A stretch of 64,000 bases of DNA from Collinsella tanakaei (GCF_016900375.1 NZ_JACJKB010000004.1:62001-126000); one strand, 5' to 3'; positions 1-9,141 are shown, counted from the stretch's first letter. The notes: a model not told the origin generated them from the sequence alone. Numbers and translations are program-made.

Positions 1-338
<338 letters not shown>

Positions 339-362
339 CCTCCGCGCTCCGCTGACCTGACC

Positions 363-448
363 GGAAGCCCCCGGAACGGATCCACGCGCGCGTCCTCGCC
401 CTACGGGCTGCGGGATTGCGCGCTTAGGATTCCGTTCCGGGGGCTTCC
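363..448. repeat. inverted repeat after pta, probable terminator
   Basis: Two perfect 18-base arms (363-380 and 431-448, starting GGAAGCCCCC) enclose a 50-base loop that is itself GC-rich. It begins 25 bases after the pta stop. No strong T-run follows, so it may act as a Rho-independent-like barrier or be one of the intergenic palindromes typical of this chromosome. Confidence 0.6.
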
Positions 449-562
449 TGCGTTTACTCGGTTGGAGCGCGGGGGCTGCTCGGCCAGCTGCGAGGGTGCG
501 GCGATGGCGCAGCGAGCTTGCTGGGAGCTTGGTTGAGGCGGTGACAGGCTGACGCAGGGCTC

Positions 563-595
563 GGTGACAAGTTGGGGCCGGGTACAACCTTGTCA
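563..595. repeat. GACAAG-family inverted repeat overlapping the malQ stop
   Basis: Imperfect palindrome with TGACAA/TTGTCA ends and a GGGCCGGGTAC centre. Related copies lie at 23191-23219 and 45068-45100. The malQ stop codon (TGA on the minus strand, 593-595) is the first three bases of the repeat, so the element fixes the end of the protein. Confidence 0.55.
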
Positions 596-2086
596 GGGCG
601 ATGGCGGCAGGCGGTGGTAGAGCTCGAGGTTGTGGCGAATGCGCGATGCGAGCTCGTCGCTGTCGAAGCCGGGCTGGGCGCGCCAGACCCAGTTTCCGCC
701 CAGCGTCGATGGGATGTTGATGCGCGCCTCGCAGCCGAGTTCCAGCAGGTCCTGCATCTGCACCACAGCGAGATCTGCTGGGCTGGCCCAGATGGCTCGC
801 ATGAAGCCCCAGCCCTCGCCTTCGACGGGGTCGAGGTGCAGGTACTCGCGGGCGGTCGCCACGTCATCGGGAAGCGCGGTCTCGAGCCAACCGAGAGCGG
901 TATCGTTGTCGTGGGTACCCACGTAGGCCACGCAGTTCGTCGGATACGAGAACGGTAGGTACGCCGCTCCGCCGCCGTCGCGCGAGTCGAAGGCGAACTC
1001 CAGAATCTTCATGCCCGGAAATCCCGTGTCGGCAAGCAGCTGGCGAACGGAGTCGGTCAGGTATCCCAGGTCCTCGGCCACGATATCGCAGGTGCCGAGG
1101 GCCTCTTTCATCATGCGGAAGAACTCGATGCCCGGACCTGGACGCCACCGGCCTCCCGCGGCGGTCTCGGACCCCGCTGGGATGGCGAAATACGAGTCGA
1201 AGCCCCGGAAGTGGTCGATGCGCACGATATCGTAGAGCTTGAACTGGGCGCGCACGCGCTCGAACCACCAGCGGTAGCCCTCTGCGCGCATGCGCTCCCA
1301 ATCGAACAGCGGGTTGCCCCACACCTGGCCGATGGCGGAAAACGCATCGGGCGGAACGCCGGCGATCTCGCGGGGCCGCAGGTTCCCGTCGAGCTCGAAC
1401 TGCTCGGGATGCGACCATACGTCAGCACTGTCACCGGCTACGTAAAACGGAAGATCGCCCATGATCCGCACGCCTGCGGTGCACGCGTATGCATGCAGGC
1501 GGTCCCATTGGCGGAAGAACAGGTACTGGACGGCCTTCCAGAACAGGACATCCTCCGCGTGCGCCGCCCGTGCCTCGGCGAGCGCGTCGGGCATGCGCAG
1601 GCGTAACCCGTCTTCCCACCTATCCCACGGCGCGCCGCCGTGCGCGTCCTTCAGCGCCATGAACAGCGCGTAATCGTCGAGCCACGCCCGCTCTTGGCTA
1701 CAGAACGCGTCGAATTCGCCGCGCTCCCCCGCCAGAAGGCACCTTACCGCCAGCCGGAGCACGCAGAAGCGTTCGCGGTAGAGCGCCCCGTAATCCACGC
1801 GCTGCGGATCTCCGCCCCACGGTCTGTTTGCGTACTCGTCGGACGCGAGCAGGCCCTCTTCTGCCAGGTCGTCCAAATCGATCAGATAGGGGTTGCCCGC
1901 GAACGTCGAGAAGCTCTGATACGGAGAATCGCCGAAACTCGTCGGCACGACCGGCAGCACCTGCCAGACTGAAACGCCCGCCGCGGCGAGAAAGTCCACG
2001 AAATGCCGGGCCGCAGCGCCCAGCGCGCCCACGCCCCACGGCGACGGCAGCGAGGTGATGGGCATCAGAACTCCGGCGCTTCTCAT
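593..2086 (-). CDS. malQ: 4-alpha-glucanotransferase (amylomaltase)
   Basis: 497-residue GH77 enzyme that transfers glucan segments between maltooligosaccharides in the cytoplasm, releasing glucose and making longer chains for phosphorylase. The sequence shows the N-terminal SPWGVGALG motif, GDLPFYV near residue 210, the nucleophile Asp291 in VRIDHFRG, the acid/base Glu338 in VAEDLG and the third acidic residue Asp393 in THDND. Length is normal for the short bacterial type. The ATG is preceded by AAGGGAGC at good spacing. It is a single gene, with a toxin-antitoxin pair upstream on the same strand. The C-terminus ends inside an intergenic repeat. Family assignment is firm; the physiological glucan is inferred. 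Confidence 0.95.
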   Translation of the reverse strand: MRSAGVLMPITSLPSPWGVGALGAAARHFVDFLAAAGVSVWQVLPVVPTSFGDSPYQSFSTFAGNPYLIDLDDLAEEGLLASDEYANRPWGGDPQRVDYGALYRERFCVLRLAVRCLLAGERGEFDAFCSQERAWLDDYALFMALKDAHGGAPWDRWEDGLRLRMPDALAEARAAHAEDVLFWKAVQYLFFRQWDRLHAYACTAGVRIMGDLPFYVAGDSADVWSHPEQFELDGNLRPREIAGVPPDAFSAIGQVWGNPLFDWERMRAEGYRWWFERVRAQFKLYDIVRIDHFRGFDSYFAIPAGSETAAGGRWRPGPGIEFFRMMKEALGTCDIVAEDLGYLTDSVRQLLADTGFPGMKILEFAFDSRDGGGAAYLPFSYPTNCVAYVGTHDNDTALGWLETALPDDVATAREYLHLDPVEGEGWGFMRAIWASPADLAVVQMQDLLELGCEARINIPSTLGGNWVWRAQPGFDSDELASRIRHNLELYHRLPPSP

Positions 2087-2180
2087 CGTTGCTCCCTTGA
2101 CGATCCGTACAGCTCAAACCATGTGGTAACACTCAGAATCTTATCCGCGCATCCTCACGCTACGCAATAGAAGCCCACGG

Positions 2181-2498
2181 CTACGCACCCAGAAGAGCGC
2201 GCCAGTTGCGTGATCGGTGGAAGATGCGCTCAATAAAGACAATTCCATGCTCGCGATCAACGGTGTAGACAGCGATATAACTCGCCACGGCAATCCACCG
2301 ATATCCAAGCGACGAAACCAAGGAATCAACCGCAAGAGGAAACCCGTCAGGCATCGTTTCGAGGGCGCTTATCGCTTTTTCGTACGCCTCGAGTACACGC
2401 GTCGGCGCGCTCTTGCCGCCCATGCTGTAGTTCAGGTATGCAAGCGCTTCCCGAAGGTCTTCAAGAGCGGCTTCGGTCCCCTGAACGTGAAACCTCAT
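2181..2498 (-). CDS. RelE/ParE-type toxin of a type II toxin-antitoxin pair
   Basis: 105-residue protein with the ParE/RelE pattern: an N-terminal helical hairpin (LEDLREALAYLNY), a central LGYRWIAVASYIAVYTVD strand region and the C-terminal IVFIERIFHRSRNWRALL typical of the fold. RelE-like members cut mRNA on ribosomes and ParE-like members block gyrase; the sequence alone does not decide which. Its ATG overlaps the antitoxin stop by four bases (ATGA), the usual translational coupling. The order antitoxin-toxin on the minus strand is standard. The overlap and small size make this call solid at family level. Confidence 0.85.
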   Translation of the reverse strand: MRFHVQGTEAALEDLREALAYLNYSMGGKSAPTRVLEAYEKAISALETMPDGFPLAVDSLVSSLGYRWIAVASYIAVYTVDREHGIVFIERIFHRSRNWRALLGA

Positions 2499-2758
2499 AG
2501 CCCAAACTCCTCACGCAACAGGCCGACGCCCTCACGCGCATCATGGGTACGACCCTCCAGGACATCGCGATGCCCTTCGGCAAGTTCTTTAAGAAGGTCG
2601 AGTCGTGCCACAAGCTGCTCGTATGTCCTGATATCCATCACCGCAAGGTCCCCGGCGCCGTTCTTGGTCACAAAGACCGGTTCCTGATGTTCACGACACC
2701 AATCAGAAACCTCGTTGTACCCGTTTCGAAGTGCGGAGCTGGAGATGATCTTCGGCAT
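2495..2758 (-). CDS. Phd/YefM-type antitoxin
   Basis: 87-residue protein starting MPKIISSSALRNGYNEV, the DNA-binding N-terminal segment of the Phd/YefM family. It continues with EPVFVTKNGAGDLAVMDIRTYEQL, the conserved strand-helix that precedes the toxin-binding tail. Such antitoxins repress their own promoter, alone or with toxin, and neutralise the partner by wrapping its active site. It is the first gene of a two-gene operon and overlaps the toxin start. A good promoter lies just upstream. This is a chromosomal TA pair with no sign of an adjacent mobile element. Confidence 0.85.
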   Translation of the reverse strand: MPKIISSSALRNGYNEVSDWCREHQEPVFVTKNGAGDLAVMDIRTYEQLVARLDLLKELAEGHRDVLEGRTHDAREGVGLLREEFGL

Positions 2759-2793
2759 TGAAGGCTCCCATCTTGTTGGAATTCTATAGATAT

Positions 2794-2822
2794 ATGGTAC
2801 GAATTTCTTTACCGTCTATCAA
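2794..2822 (-). promoter_or_regulatory. promoter of the toxin-antitoxin operon
   Basis: Reading the minus strand, TTGATA (2817-2822) and TACCAT (2794-2799) are separated by 17 bases. The region is AT-rich compared with its surroundings. A TATAGATATA-like dyad overlaps the start side and could be the antitoxin operator (inference). Confidence 0.5.
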
Positions 2823-2887
2823 GGTGTACCGCCAGTGGAAGCCGAAGTCAGCGGCGGAGAGGATGTCGACGGACAATCCGCAGCATC

Positions 2888-2918
2888 AAAAAAGACCCTG
2901 CGGAATAACCGCAGGGTC
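2888..2918 (-). terminator. intrinsic terminator of ackA
   Basis: On the minus strand, a perfect 10-bp stem (GACCCTGCGG with its complement) and a 5-base loop are followed by six T residues, 28 bases after the ackA stop. Confidence 0.9.
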
Positions 2919-2945
2919 CAAACAGGCAATCTACGCTGATCGCAC

Positions 2946-4115
2946 TTACTTGCCGAGCAGCTCCTCGACGTCGAGGGCGATCATGAGCTCCTCGTTGGTG
3001 GGGACCACGAGGACGGTGATCTTGGAGTCCGGCGTGGAGATGACGCGCGGGTCGTCGGAGCGGATCTTGTTGAGCTCGGGGTCGATCTCGACGCCCATCC
3101 ACTCGAGGCGCTTGGCCACGCCGGCGCGCATGGTGACGGAGTTCTCGCCGATGCCAGCGGTGAACGCCATGGTGTCGACGCCCTCCATGGAAGCAGCCAT
3201 CTCGCAGAACAGCTGGGAGGTGCGATAGTAGAACATGTCCATGGCCATCTGGCAGTTGGCGTCACCGTTGTTGGCGCCCTCCTCGATGTCACGGGAGTCG
3301 GAGGACACGCCGGAGACGGCCAGCAGGCCGGACTTCTTGTTCATCATGGTGTCGATGTCGTCGATGCTCATGCCGGCAACGCGGTTGAGATAGAAGACGG
3401 TGGCCGGGTCGACGGTACCGCAGCGGGTGCCCATGATCAGGCCGTCGAGCGGGGTCAGGCCCATGGTGGTGTCCATGCAGCGGCCGTCCTCGATGGCGCA
3501 CAGGGAGGCGCCGGAGCCCAGGTGGCAGGAGACGAGCTTGTGGGTCTTGCCCTCCATGAACTCGTTGACGGTGCGCCAGATGTAGCGGTGGCTCGTGCCG
3601 TGAGCGCCGTACTTGCGCACGTGATAGGTGTCGACGACGTCGCGCGGAATGGCGTAGCGCCAAGCCTGCTCGGGCATGTTGTAGTGGAAGGCGGTGTCGG
3701 GAACGATGACGTTACCCAGCTCGGGGAACATGTCGCGGCAGATCTCGATGACGTCGGCCTCGGCGTAGTTGTGCAGCGGAGCCAGCGGGGCGACCTCACG
3801 GACCCAGCCGAGGGTCTCGTCGGTCACGACGGCGGACTCGGGGAAGTACCAACCGCCCTGAACGACGCGGTGGCCGATGCCCTCGATGGGAGCGTCAACG
3901 GTCTTCAGGATGTCGAACACGTGCTTGATGGCCGTGCGGTGATCGGGCAGCGCGACCTCGAGCTTGTCCTTGACGCCGTTCTCCTCATGGCCGATGAAGG
4001 AGCCGTCGATGCCGATGCGCTCGCAGTTGCCCTTGGCGAAGACCTCGCGGGTATCGGTGTTGAGCAGCTGATACTTAAGGCTGGAGCTGCCTGCGTTGAC
4101 AACGAGAACGTTCAT
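2946..4115 (-). CDS. ackA: acetate kinase
   Basis: 389 residues, the usual length. The cytoplasmic enzyme transfers phosphate from acetyl phosphate to ADP, the main substrate-level ATP step of acetate-forming fermenters. It opens with VLVVNAGSSSLKYQLL, the ASKHA phosphate-1 signature, and contains GHRVVQGG, GTSHRYI, HLGSGASLCAI and, near residue 315, FTAGIGENS, all diagnostic for acetate kinase. The ATG follows GGGAGATCC. It stands alone with its own terminator. A near-perfect 22-base dyad sits in its 5' region. The call is certain. Confidence 0.97.
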   Translation of the reverse strand: MNVLVVNAGSSSLKYQLLNTDTREVFAKGNCERIGIDGSFIGHEENGVKDKLEVALPDHRTAIKHVFDILKTVDAPIEGIGHRVVQGGWYFPESAVVTDETLGWVREVAPLAPLHNYAEADVIEICRDMFPELGNVIVPDTAFHYNMPEQAWRYAIPRDVVDTYHVRKYGAHGTSHRYIWRTVNEFMEGKTHKLVSCHLGSGASLCAIEDGRCMDTTMGLTPLDGLIMGTRCGTVDPATVFYLNRVAGMSIDDIDTMMNKKSGLLAVSGVSSDSRDIEEGANNGDANCQMAMDMFYYRTSQLFCEMAASMEGVDTMAFTAGIGENSVTMRAGVAKRLEWMGVEIDPELNKIRSDDPRVISTPDSKITVLVVPTNEELMIALDVEELLGK

Positions 4116-4140
4116 GGATCTCCCATCTCAATCAAACCGT

Positions 4141-4162
4141 TCCGCCGAAGCGCTTCGACGGA
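4141..4162. promoter_or_regulatory. 22-base dyad upstream of ackA
   Basis: The arms TCCGCCGAAGC and GCTTCGACGGA differ from perfect symmetry at one position. The dyad lies 26-47 bases before the ackA start, just after a TATCAT-like -10 sequence read on the minus strand (top-strand 4176-4181). It could be an operator or a 5' leader hairpin; which one is not decided by sequence. Confidence 0.4.
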
Positions 4163-4304
4163 CTCACAACATTTTTATGATACGCCCAAATGGCGGGCAG
4201 GTGGTCAAAAGAAGCAACTTGAGGACACTTCGGTGCGCGAGCACATGCTGCCGCAACGCTTCGCGAAGCCCGCCGCCCTCGAGCGCCGCCCTTGCGCGGC
4301 GGGG

Positions 4305-4640
4305 CTACAGCAGGTTCTCGCCCAGATCGGTGCCGCCCAGCACGTGCATATGGAAGTGCATGACCGTCTGACCTGCCGCGGCGCCCGTGTTGGCGATCAC
4401 GCGGAAGCCGTTGTCGAGACCCTTGGCGCGGACGACCTCGCTGATCGCATGCGTCATAGCCGCCAGCACATCGCCCGGCACGCTGTCGACGATGTTCTCG
4501 TAGTGCTGCTTGGGGATGACGAGCGTGTGGACAGGGGCCTGCGGATTCAGGTCGTCAAACGCCAGAACCAGGTCGTCCTCGTACACGACGGTGGAGGGAA
4601 TCTCGTGCGCCGCGATCTTGCAGAAGATGCAATCGTCCAT
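4305..4640 (-). CDS. HIT-family nucleotide hydrolase (HinT type)
   Basis: 111-residue histidine-triad protein. It begins MDDCIFCKI, the CxxC of the HinT branch, and ends with the triad H95-x-H97-x-H99 in VMHFHMHVLGG. HinT enzymes hydrolyse AMP-linked amines such as adenosine phosphoramidates. The start was placed at the ATG preceded by GAAAGGACGC; longer upstream readings are not supported by composition. It is a single gene between ackA and a long inverted repeat. Family call is firm; the cellular substrate is unknown. Confidence 0.92.
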   Translation of the reverse strand: MDDCIFCKIAAHEIPSTVVYEDDLVLAFDDLNPQAPVHTLVIPKQHYENIVDSVPGDVLAAMTHAISEVVRAKGLDNGFRVIANTGAAAGQTVMHFHMHVLGGTDLGENLL

Positions 4641-4832
4641 GATGCGTCCTTTCGTTACGGGTTCGGTTCTCCCATTGTATCGAATCGCGGGCAGTTGCTC
4701 GGCTGCGAGCAGCCGGCGCAGCGCAGCGCCGACGCGTATCCGCGCGCGCAATGCGCGGAAACGGCGTCTCGATCGCATTCGATCGGGCCGGACCCAAGGG
4801 ATGCGGAGCGGTGCGGGAGCGCATTGACGTCC

Positions 4833-4998
4833 CCTGGCAGAAAATGCAGGTTGAGCATTTTTCAGAGCAGGGAAAGCTCCGTCGATGACCCTTTCAGGCA
4901 CCGATTCGGAAGAGTTTTGCCCCGATTCGTCCGACCAGATGCGCCGCATCGCCAAAAACAGGACCTCGAAAAATGCTCAACCTGCATTTTCTGCCAGG
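4833..4998. repeat. long inverted repeat, 31-bp perfect arms
   Basis: Arms 4833-4863 and 4968-4998 are perfect reverse complements (outer end CCTGGCAGAAAATGCAGG) around a 104-base spacer. It fills the gap between xseB and the HIT gene. The layout is REPIN- or MITE-like, but no target-site duplication was noticed and no second copy is present in the window. Confidence 0.7.
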
Positions 4999-5046
4999 CG
5001 GCCTCCGGGAATCTCCCGGAGACCGCCCGCGCCGCGATCCCGCACA

Positions 5047-5068
5047 TGAAAAAGGGCCCCGCAGGGCC
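5047..5068 (-). terminator. intrinsic terminator of the xseAB operon
   Basis: On the minus strand a GGGCCCT/GGGGCCC stem with a tiny loop is followed by a run of T, directly after the xseB stop. Confidence 0.8.
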
Positions 5069-5074
5069 CTTTCG

Positions 5075-5341
5075 CTAAAACTTCAGCTCATCCGAGGTGT
5101 CTGCCGCCTCACCGGCCACGAGCATGTCGCCGCCGTCGACGTCCTTGAGCAGGATGCTCACCTTCTGCTCGGCGTCCTCCAGGCGCGCGCGAAGGCTGCG
5201 CAGCAGCTCCACGCCGCGCGTGTAGCTCGCAAGGGAGTCCTCGAGCTCCAGATCGCCCGACTCCAGGTTGCGGATGATGAGCTCCAGCTCCGTGGAGGCC
5301 TCCTTGTAGGTGAGCTCGTCGACCTTTTTCATCTCTGCCAT
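5075..5341 (-). CDS. xseB: exodeoxyribonuclease VII small subunit
   Basis: 88 residues. The small subunit forms helical hairpins around the large subunit to make the processive nuclease that digests single-stranded DNA from both ends. The diagnostic stretch is LTYKEASTELELIIRNLESGD followed by LEDSLASYTRG and a helical ARLEDAEQKV tail. It lies 12 bases downstream of xseA, so the two are co-transcribed. A terminator follows. Firm identification. Confidence 0.95.
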   Translation of the reverse strand: MAEMKKVDELTYKEASTELELIIRNLESGDLELEDSLASYTRGVELLRSLRARLEDAEQKVSILLKDVDGGDMLVAGEAADTSDELKF

Positions 5342-5353
5342 GATGATTCTCCT

Positions 5354-6823
5354 TTATTGCACGGAACCGTCGGCGCCCTCGTGGCGCTCGACCGTCCCAA
5401 CCGTTGCATACACGTTTCCATCGACCAGCCCGATGCGGACCTCATCGCCCGAAGTCACCTGGTCGGCATGCGTCACCACGCCCGAGGGGCCGTAGGTGAT
5501 GGAGTAGCCGCGTGCCAGCACCTTGAGCGGAGAGAGCGCGTCGAGCGACGCCGCTGCCGCCGCGAGCTCGGATGCGCGCGTGGAAACCGCCGCGCGTCCC
5601 TCGTGCGCAAGTCGCGAAGCCGCGAGCTCGAGCGCATGGCTGCGTGCAGCGAAGCTCGAGGTGGTGGCGGCAAGCCGCGGCGCCGAACCGACCAGGCCCG
5701 CGCGGAAGCGCTCCTGGGACCGCGAGATCGCAGAAGTCAGACGGTCGGCGGTCTGCATGAGGTCGGCGGAGCGGCGCTCGAGCATGCCGGTCGGGCTCGA
5801 CAGGCATGGACGGCGGGCGGCGGCGTCGAGCGCGAGCGAGAGGCGCTCGAGATACGACGTGGTCGCACGCTCGATTCGCGTGCGCAGCGACGCGGCCTCG
5901 TTCTCCGCGGCATTCACGCGCGCGGTCATGGACACCGCAAGGCGGCGCTGACGTGCCTCGAGGACATCGACCAGGTCGGACATCGCCGGCGCCACCGACT
6001 CCGCCGCCGCCGTCGGCGTGGAGCAGCGCCTGTCGCTCACCATATCGCAGATCGAGGTATCGGGCTCGTGTCCGATACCCGTGACCACGGGGACGGGGCA
6101 CGCCGCCACGGCGCGCGCAAGTGCCTCGTCGTTGAAGGTCATGAGGTCCTCGAACGAGCCACCGCCGCGCACGAGCAGGATGCAGTCGGGGGCGGGCGTT
6201 ATCGCCGCAGCACGGCCCAGAGCCTCGATCAGCTCCTCGGGAGCGCCCTCGCCCTGCACCTTCGAGCCCACGCAGATGAGCTCGACCAGCGGGTTGCGCC
6301 GGCGCAGCGTGCGCTTGACGTCGTCGATCACCGCGCCCGAAAGCGAGGTGACCACCGCCACGCGCGTGCAGAACACGGGGATGCGGCGCTTGCGCGCATC
6401 GTCCATGAGACCCTCGCGGCGCAGCTTCTCGGCAAGTGCCGCCACCTGCTGGCGCAGCATGCCCTCCCCCGCCAGGGTGAACGAGCGCGCCACGAAGCTC
6501 ATGCGGCCCGTCGCCTTGTAGAGGTTGAAATTGCCCGTGAACTGGACCTGCATGCCATCGCGCAGTTCGAAGGTGCGCTTGGCGTAGCTCCCGCGCCAGA
6601 TGATGCAATCCACGGCGCAGGCGTCATCTTTTATCTGGAAGTAGCAGTGGCCGCTGCGCGCATTGGGCCCACGGAAACCCGTGACCTCGCCGAGCACGGT
6701 GAGCTGCGGCAACGCGTCGAGCGCACCGGCTGCCATATCGACCGCCTGCGACACCGACAGGGCGTCGGGGGAAGACCCATCCTTCCCGGCAGCGGAAACT
6801 CCCGTCAGATTCCAGCCTGGCAT
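5354..6823 (-). CDS. xseA: exodeoxyribonuclease VII large subunit
   Basis: 489 residues, slightly longer than the roughly 450 of model species. It has an N-terminal OB fold (LTVLGEVTGFRGP, GHCYFQIKD, CIIWRG) that binds single-stranded DNA, then the catalytic core with VARGGGS-like LLVRGGGSFEDLMTFNDE and PVVTGIGHEPDTSICDMVSD near residue 260, and a long helical C-terminal part that carries the small subunit. The ATG at 6823 was chosen because AAAGGAG precedes it; the frame is open a little further upstream. First gene of xseAB. Confidence 0.95.
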   Translation of the reverse strand: MPGWNLTGVSAAGKDGSSPDALSVSQAVDMAAGALDALPQLTVLGEVTGFRGPNARSGHCYFQIKDDACAVDCIIWRGSYAKRTFELRDGMQVQFTGNFNLYKATGRMSFVARSFTLAGEGMLRQQVAALAEKLRREGLMDDARKRRIPVFCTRVAVVTSLSGAVIDDVKRTLRRRNPLVELICVGSKVQGEGAPEELIEALGRAAAITPAPDCILLVRGGGSFEDLMTFNDEALARAVAACPVPVVTGIGHEPDTSICDMVSDRRCSTPTAAAESVAPAMSDLVDVLEARQRRLAVSMTARVNAAENEAASLRTRIERATTSYLERLSLALDAAARRPCLSSPTGMLERRSADLMQTADRLTSAISRSQERFRAGLVGSAPRLAATTSSFAARSHALELAASRLAHEGRAAVSTRASELAAAAASLDALSPLKVLARGYSITYGPSGVVTHADQVTSGDEVRIGLVDGNVYATVGTVERHEGADGSVQ

Positions 6824-6937
6824 GACACTCCTTTCCGATATCCGCATCGTTATCGGCCGCTACCCAGTCTAGCGCATCGCCCAGACACGAAGTCGCACCG
6901 CTGCGTGCCTCACGCCGGGTGCGCGGCGGCACCGCAT

Positions 6938-6977
6938 AAAACCGCGCGCCCGCAGCCTCCTGGGGCGACGGGCGCGC
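6938..6977 (-). terminator. probable terminator of the zinc-peptidase gene
   Basis: Perfect 9-bp GCGCGCCCG stem (6944-6952 with 6969-6977), followed on the minus strand by GGTTTTAT. It sits between the peptidase gene and xseA. Confidence 0.65.
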
Positions 6978-7030
6978 AATGGCATCGGCTGCTGCCGCAA
7001 TCGGACGGCAGCCGCCATGCGGCAGGCGGT

Positions 7031-7738
7031 CTAATCGCGGTTGTTGTTCGTGCGGCTGAGCAGGTACACGAGCTGCAGGATCGAGGTCAGCGCCGCCGCG
7101 ACGTAGGTGAGCGCCGCCGCCGTGAGCACCTTCTTGGCACCGCGCACGTTGATCTCGCTCATGCCGGACGCCTGGATGTAGGCCACGGCGCGACGGCTCG
7201 CGTCGATCTCGACCGGAAGGGTCACGATCTGGAACAGGACCGAGAACGCGAACAGCGCGATGGCGAGCGTCGTCAGGCCAGCGAGATTCATGGCCACGCC
7301 GAGGATGAACACGATCATCCACATGCTCTGCGACAGGTTGACCACCGGCACGAGCGCGGTGCGCACGCGCATCATGAAATAGCCCTGCGCGCGCTGCGCG
7401 GCGTGGCCCGCCTCGTGACAGGCAACAGCCACACTCGCCACCGAACCGCCCGACAGGTTGTCGTTCGACAGGTAGAGGTTGTTGTCGCGCGGATCGTAGT
7501 GGTCGGTGAGCTTGCCGGCGACGCGCTTGATGCCCACGACATCGCAGCCGTTGGCATCGAGCATGCGGCGGGCAACCTGCGCGCCCGAGGCCCCATCGCT
7601 GGGGACGCGGGACCACGTGTTGTACGTCTTGTTGATATAGGCCTGTGTGGCAAGGCCGAGCACGAGCGAGACCACCACGAGAACCAGATAGGCCGGGTCG
7701 ATTCCGAAGCCGTATCCAAAACCGTAATACGGAAGCAT
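7031..7738 (-). CDS. membrane zinc metallopeptidase, YugP family
   Basis: 235 residues. A first membrane helix (about residues 17-35) is followed by a soluble segment carrying the zinc-binding HEAGH motif (His108, Glu109, His112), then two closely spaced helices (about 130-175) and a C-terminal helix. The N-terminus is rich in Gly and Tyr. This is the domain known as Zn_peptidase_2 (YugP), a membrane-embedded gluzincin-like peptidase whose substrates are unknown. It is a single gene with its own hairpin terminator, and the next element upstream is a 104-base palindrome. Family firm, role unknown. Confidence 0.88.
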   Translation of the reverse strand: MLPYYGFGYGFGIDPAYLVLVVVSLVLGLATQAYINKTYNTWSRVPSDGASGAQVARRMLDANGCDVVGIKRVAGKLTDHYDPRDNNLYLSNDNLSGGSVASVAVACHEAGHAAQRAQGYFMMRVRTALVPVVNLSQSMWMIVFILGVAMNLAGLTTLAIALFAFSVLFQIVTLPVEIDASRRAVAYIQASGMSEINVRGAKKVLTAAALTYVAAALTSILQLVYLLSRTNNNRD

Positions 7739-7806
7739 GTTCTCTCCTTAACTGGGAGCGCCCCTCCATCGGGCGCTCATCTCACGCCCTTGTACCCACA
7801 AACCGG

Positions 7807-7910
7807 TGTGACAGTTAGGGCGGGGCCCAGTGTCATAAAAACTGAGGCGTAGTACCTACTCCTAGGTACTTCTGGTTTTTATGACACTGGGCCCCGCCCT
7901 AACTGTCACA
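7807..7910. repeat. TGACAG-family palindrome, 36-bp perfect arms
   Basis: Arms 7807-7842 and 7875-7910 match perfectly (TGTGACAGTTAGGGCGGGGC...). The 32-base centre holds a second small palindrome, AGTACCT/AGGTACT. It ends five bases before the rnd stop. Related copies lie at 16529, 18225, 23653 (half) and 29563. Confidence 0.85.
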
Positions 7911-7915
7911 CCCCG

Positions 7916-9052
7916 CTAGAGGGTCTCGACGCGGCCGTCCTTGACGGTGAGGCCCATGTTGCCCGAAAGCAGGTCGTCGAGCAGCGAGCCCACGAGCTCG
8001 AAACGCCAGCCCTCGCGCAGGGGGCTGCGCTCGGGATGGTCGATGTAGTCGTACAGGTCGTCGCGCGACGCGATGACCGACGTCGCCACGCCGGAGCGCT
8101 CAGACACCAGACGCAAGAGCGCATACATGAGGTCGCAGACGCTCTCCGCCTCGGGGCTCGGGGCATGCCGGCGAGCCGCGGTGGGGCTCGGCATGTTGTC
8201 TGCCGGGCAGCGAACGCCGTTTCCGATGGCGGTCAGCGCCGCCTCGATATCGAGGTCGGACAGGTGCTCGGTCCCCCGGATGCGACGGAAGTCACCCGCA
8301 TCGCGCGGCACGTGCTTGATGAGCGCGAGCAGGACCTCGTCGGACATGATCCACTTGCGCGGCACGTCCATGCGGTCGGCACGTCGCTCGCGCCACGCGG
8401 CGAGCTCGCGCGCGATCGCGAGCTGACGGCGCGTGCAGGAGTTGATGCGCTTGACGCGCCGGTACGCCTGACGCGGCTCGACCACGTAATGCGAGAGCTT
8501 CGAGAGCGGCCGCATCTCGTCGGCGACCCACCAGGTGCGCCCGAGTTCCTCGAGGCGCCGCTTGATCTCGGCGTAGGCGTCGATGAGATAGCGGACGTCG
8601 TCGACCGCGTAGTCGATCTGCTGGGGCGTGAGCGGGCGCCGCGACCAATCGGTCAGCGACTCGCTTTTGGGCAGCGTGACGCCGCAGAACGCATGCACGA
8701 GCCCGTTATAGGAAATCTGGACGCGCTCGCCCAGAAACGCCGCGGCGACCTGCGTATCGAAAATCGGGGTGGGAAGAACCCCGAGCGCACGATAGATGAC
8801 CTCCATATCCTGCGAGCAGGCGTGGAAGACCTTGAGGACGGACTCGTTGGTCATGAGGTCCGCAAGCGGCGTGAGATCCTCGAGAACGATGGGGTCGATG
8901 ACCACGCATTCGTCGGGAGTTGCCGCCTGAACCAGGCACAGCCGCGGATGGAACGTCTTCTCGCGCAGAAACTCGGTATCGAATGCGACCGCATCGAAGG
9001 CGGCTGCACGCGCGCAAAACGATTCCAACTCCTCGTATGTGGAGATGTACAT
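7916..9052 (-). CDS. rnd: ribonuclease D
   Basis: 378 residues. A DEDDy 3'-5' exoribonuclease that trims tRNA and other stable RNA ends. The first catalytic acids are in AFDTEF (Asp25, Glu27), then VFHACSQDMEVIYR, and the DEDDy tyrosine motif in IDYAVDDVRYLIDAY near residue 150. An HRDC domain follows (about residues 205-285, RRQLAIARELAAWRE...). Length matches the family. Single gene, divergent from the lipid-kinase-like gene. Firm call. Confidence 0.93.
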   Translation of the reverse strand: MYISTYEELESFCARAAAFDAVAFDTEFLREKTFHPRLCLVQAATPDECVVIDPIVLEDLTPLADLMTNESVLKVFHACSQDMEVIYRALGVLPTPIFDTQVAAAFLGERVQISYNGLVHAFCGVTLPKSESLTDWSRRPLTPQQIDYAVDDVRYLIDAYAEIKRRLEELGRTWWVADEMRPLSKLSHYVVEPRQAYRRVKRINSCTRRQLAIARELAAWRERRADRMDVPRKWIMSDEVLLALIKHVPRDAGDFRRIRGTEHLSDLDIEAALTAIGNGVRCPADNMPSPTAARRHAPSPEAESVCDLMYALLRLVSERSGVATSVIASRDDLYDYIDHPERSPLREGWRFELVGSLLDDLLSGNMGLTVKDGRVETL

Positions 9053-9141
9053 ACCTCACCCGTAGTTTTGGCTCAACCTCCGAACGGAGGGTAGGATAAC
9101 GACATTCACACTATACTCGGCTTCGTTTGATCGGGAAACTC

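Noticed and set aside
4973-7852. 959-codon plus-strand frame across xseB, xseA and the zinc peptidase
   Set aside because: Antisense to three recognised genes; no homologous motif, Arg/His-rich shadow.
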